NCBI GenBank assembly: GCA_964435165.1 | Contig: CAYSXY010000002.1 | Location: forward strand, 1 to 64,000 | Direction: 5' to 3' | Length of the DNA: 64,000 nt | Origin: CAYSXY01 sp964435165 | Lineage (GTDB): Bacteria; Pseudomonadota; Alphaproteobacteria; Rickettsiales; RI-342 | Shown: positions 63,423-64,000 of the stretch, piece after piece | How the letters are laid out: each line of letters opens with the position of its first letter | Position numbering within the stretch: the first letter of the stretch is position 1 | Position numbers and translations under genes: made by a program | The notes under the pieces: model-generated | The model's database searches: none | Seen by the model: the letters and a program-made list of their open reading frames with translations, nothing else | Told to the model about the DNA's origin: nothing

Positions 63423-64000
63423 ATGATAAAAAATCTCGTCTCCCTATCGCTGTGTCTGTGTCTGTGCTTCTCTCTGGCAAAAGGGGCACAGGCATTGTTT
63501 GAGCGTGAGGTGCCGCAAACCCAGCAACAGGTGCAGCTTTCTTACGCGCCCTTGGTCAAAAAAACGGCTCCGGCAGTGGTCAATATTTACACCAAACGCA
63601 CGGAGAAAGTAGAGTTATCACCCCTGTTTAATGACCCGCTGATGAAACTGTTCATGGGCGATGCGCTCCGGCGGTTGGGTGTCGCGCCTGAACGTGTGGT
63701 TAGTTCGCTTGGCTCCGGGGTCATTGTCCGCCCCGAAGGGCTGATCATTACCAACAACCACGTGATTCAGGGAAGCGATGAAATTCGCATCGTGCTGAAT
63801 GATCGCCGCGAGTTTGATGCGGAGCTGATCGCCACCGACGAACAGACTGATCTGGCTGTGCTGCGTGTGCGTCAGCAGGGCTTGTCTTTGCCTTATCTCA
63901 GACTCAATGATTCTGACCGGCTGGAGGTTGGAGATCTGGTGCTCGCCATCGGCAACCCCTTTGGTATCGGCCAAACGGTTACCAGTGGTATTGTCTCCGC
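63423..64000 (+). CDS. DegP/HtrA family periplasmic serine protease, partial
   Basis: The first 192 codons are in the window and the gene runs off the edge. A signal peptide (IKNLVSLSLCLCLCFSLAKG, cleavage probably after AQA) leads to the chymotrypsin-fold protease domain. The catalytic histidine is H113 in LIITNNHVI and the aspartate D143 in EQTDLAVLRV. The serine lies beyond 64000. GNPFGIGQTVTSGIVS is the conserved stretch before it. PDZ domains should follow. A DegP-type gene after rplQ is common in alphaproteobacteria. The ribosome binding site before the ATG is poor. Confidence 0.92.
   Translation, partial: MIKNLVSLSLCLCLCFSLAKGAQALFEREVPQTQQQVQLSYAPLVKKTAPAVVNIYTKRTEKVELSPLFNDPLMKLFMGDALRRLGVAPERVVSSLGSGVIVRPEGLIITNNHVIQGSDEIRIVLNDRREFDAELIATDEQTDLAVLRVRQQGLSLPYLRLNDSDRLEVGDLVLAIGNPFGIGQTVTSGIVS

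Overview
The window is a chromosomal segment of an alphaproteobacterium with moderate GC. The evidence is gene content and order: a divergent NDUFAF5-like methyltransferase/comF pair, ubiG, and lysC, ptsP, hisS (with a RodZ-like gene), prfA, prmC, a DUF4167 gene and clpB in series. These are followed by full str, S10, spc and alpha ribosomal operons that end in rplQ and a DegP/HtrA protease. Paired NrdR-type operators and a methionine synthase split into two genes fit the same group. I cannot name the species from the sequence.

Layout. 1-2.6 kb: a small unknown protein, a methyltransferase, comF and a frameshifted GAF gene. 2.7-15.6 kb: the substrate half of methionine synthase (metH N), a TPR-methyltransferase, ubiG, a nitrilase-family amidase, and the class Ia ribonucleotide reductase genes nrdA and nrdB under DnaA and NrdR sites. 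An atypical malate/lactate dehydrogenase-like gene and the cobalamin half of methionine synthase (metH C) on the opposite strand follow. 15.8-29.5 kb: housekeeping genes for aspartate kinase, nitronate monooxygenase, the nitrogen PTS enzyme I, histidyl-tRNA synthetase, release factor 1 and its methylase, an AT-hook-bearing DUF4167 protein and ClpB.

29.7-45.5 kb is the accessory part. It holds a three-gene AYIDPGTGS/methyltransferase/sulfatase-fold cluster, a 65-bp degenerate repeat, and a minus-strand operon of a type I secretion ABC transporter, its HlyD adaptor and a CHASE2 class III cyclase. A TolC-family outer membrane protein lies 4.5 kb away. Between the transporter and tolC sits the most interesting locus: a phage Mu F-like (MuF) head-morphogenesis domain fused to an AT-rich C-terminal domain that looks like a colicin E5-type ribonuclease. 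A small, probably cognate immunity gene follows it, and after that a decayed second MuF copy broken by a palindrome-rich insert of about 130 bp. No other phage genes are present.

45.8-63.3 kb is the ribosomal protein block: rpsL-rpsG-fusA, then without tuf rpsJ to rplO-secY-adk, then rpsM-rpsK-rpoA-rplQ. Three clear sigma-70-like promoters and two strong terminators delimit these operons. The window ends inside a signal-peptide-bearing HtrA-type protease.
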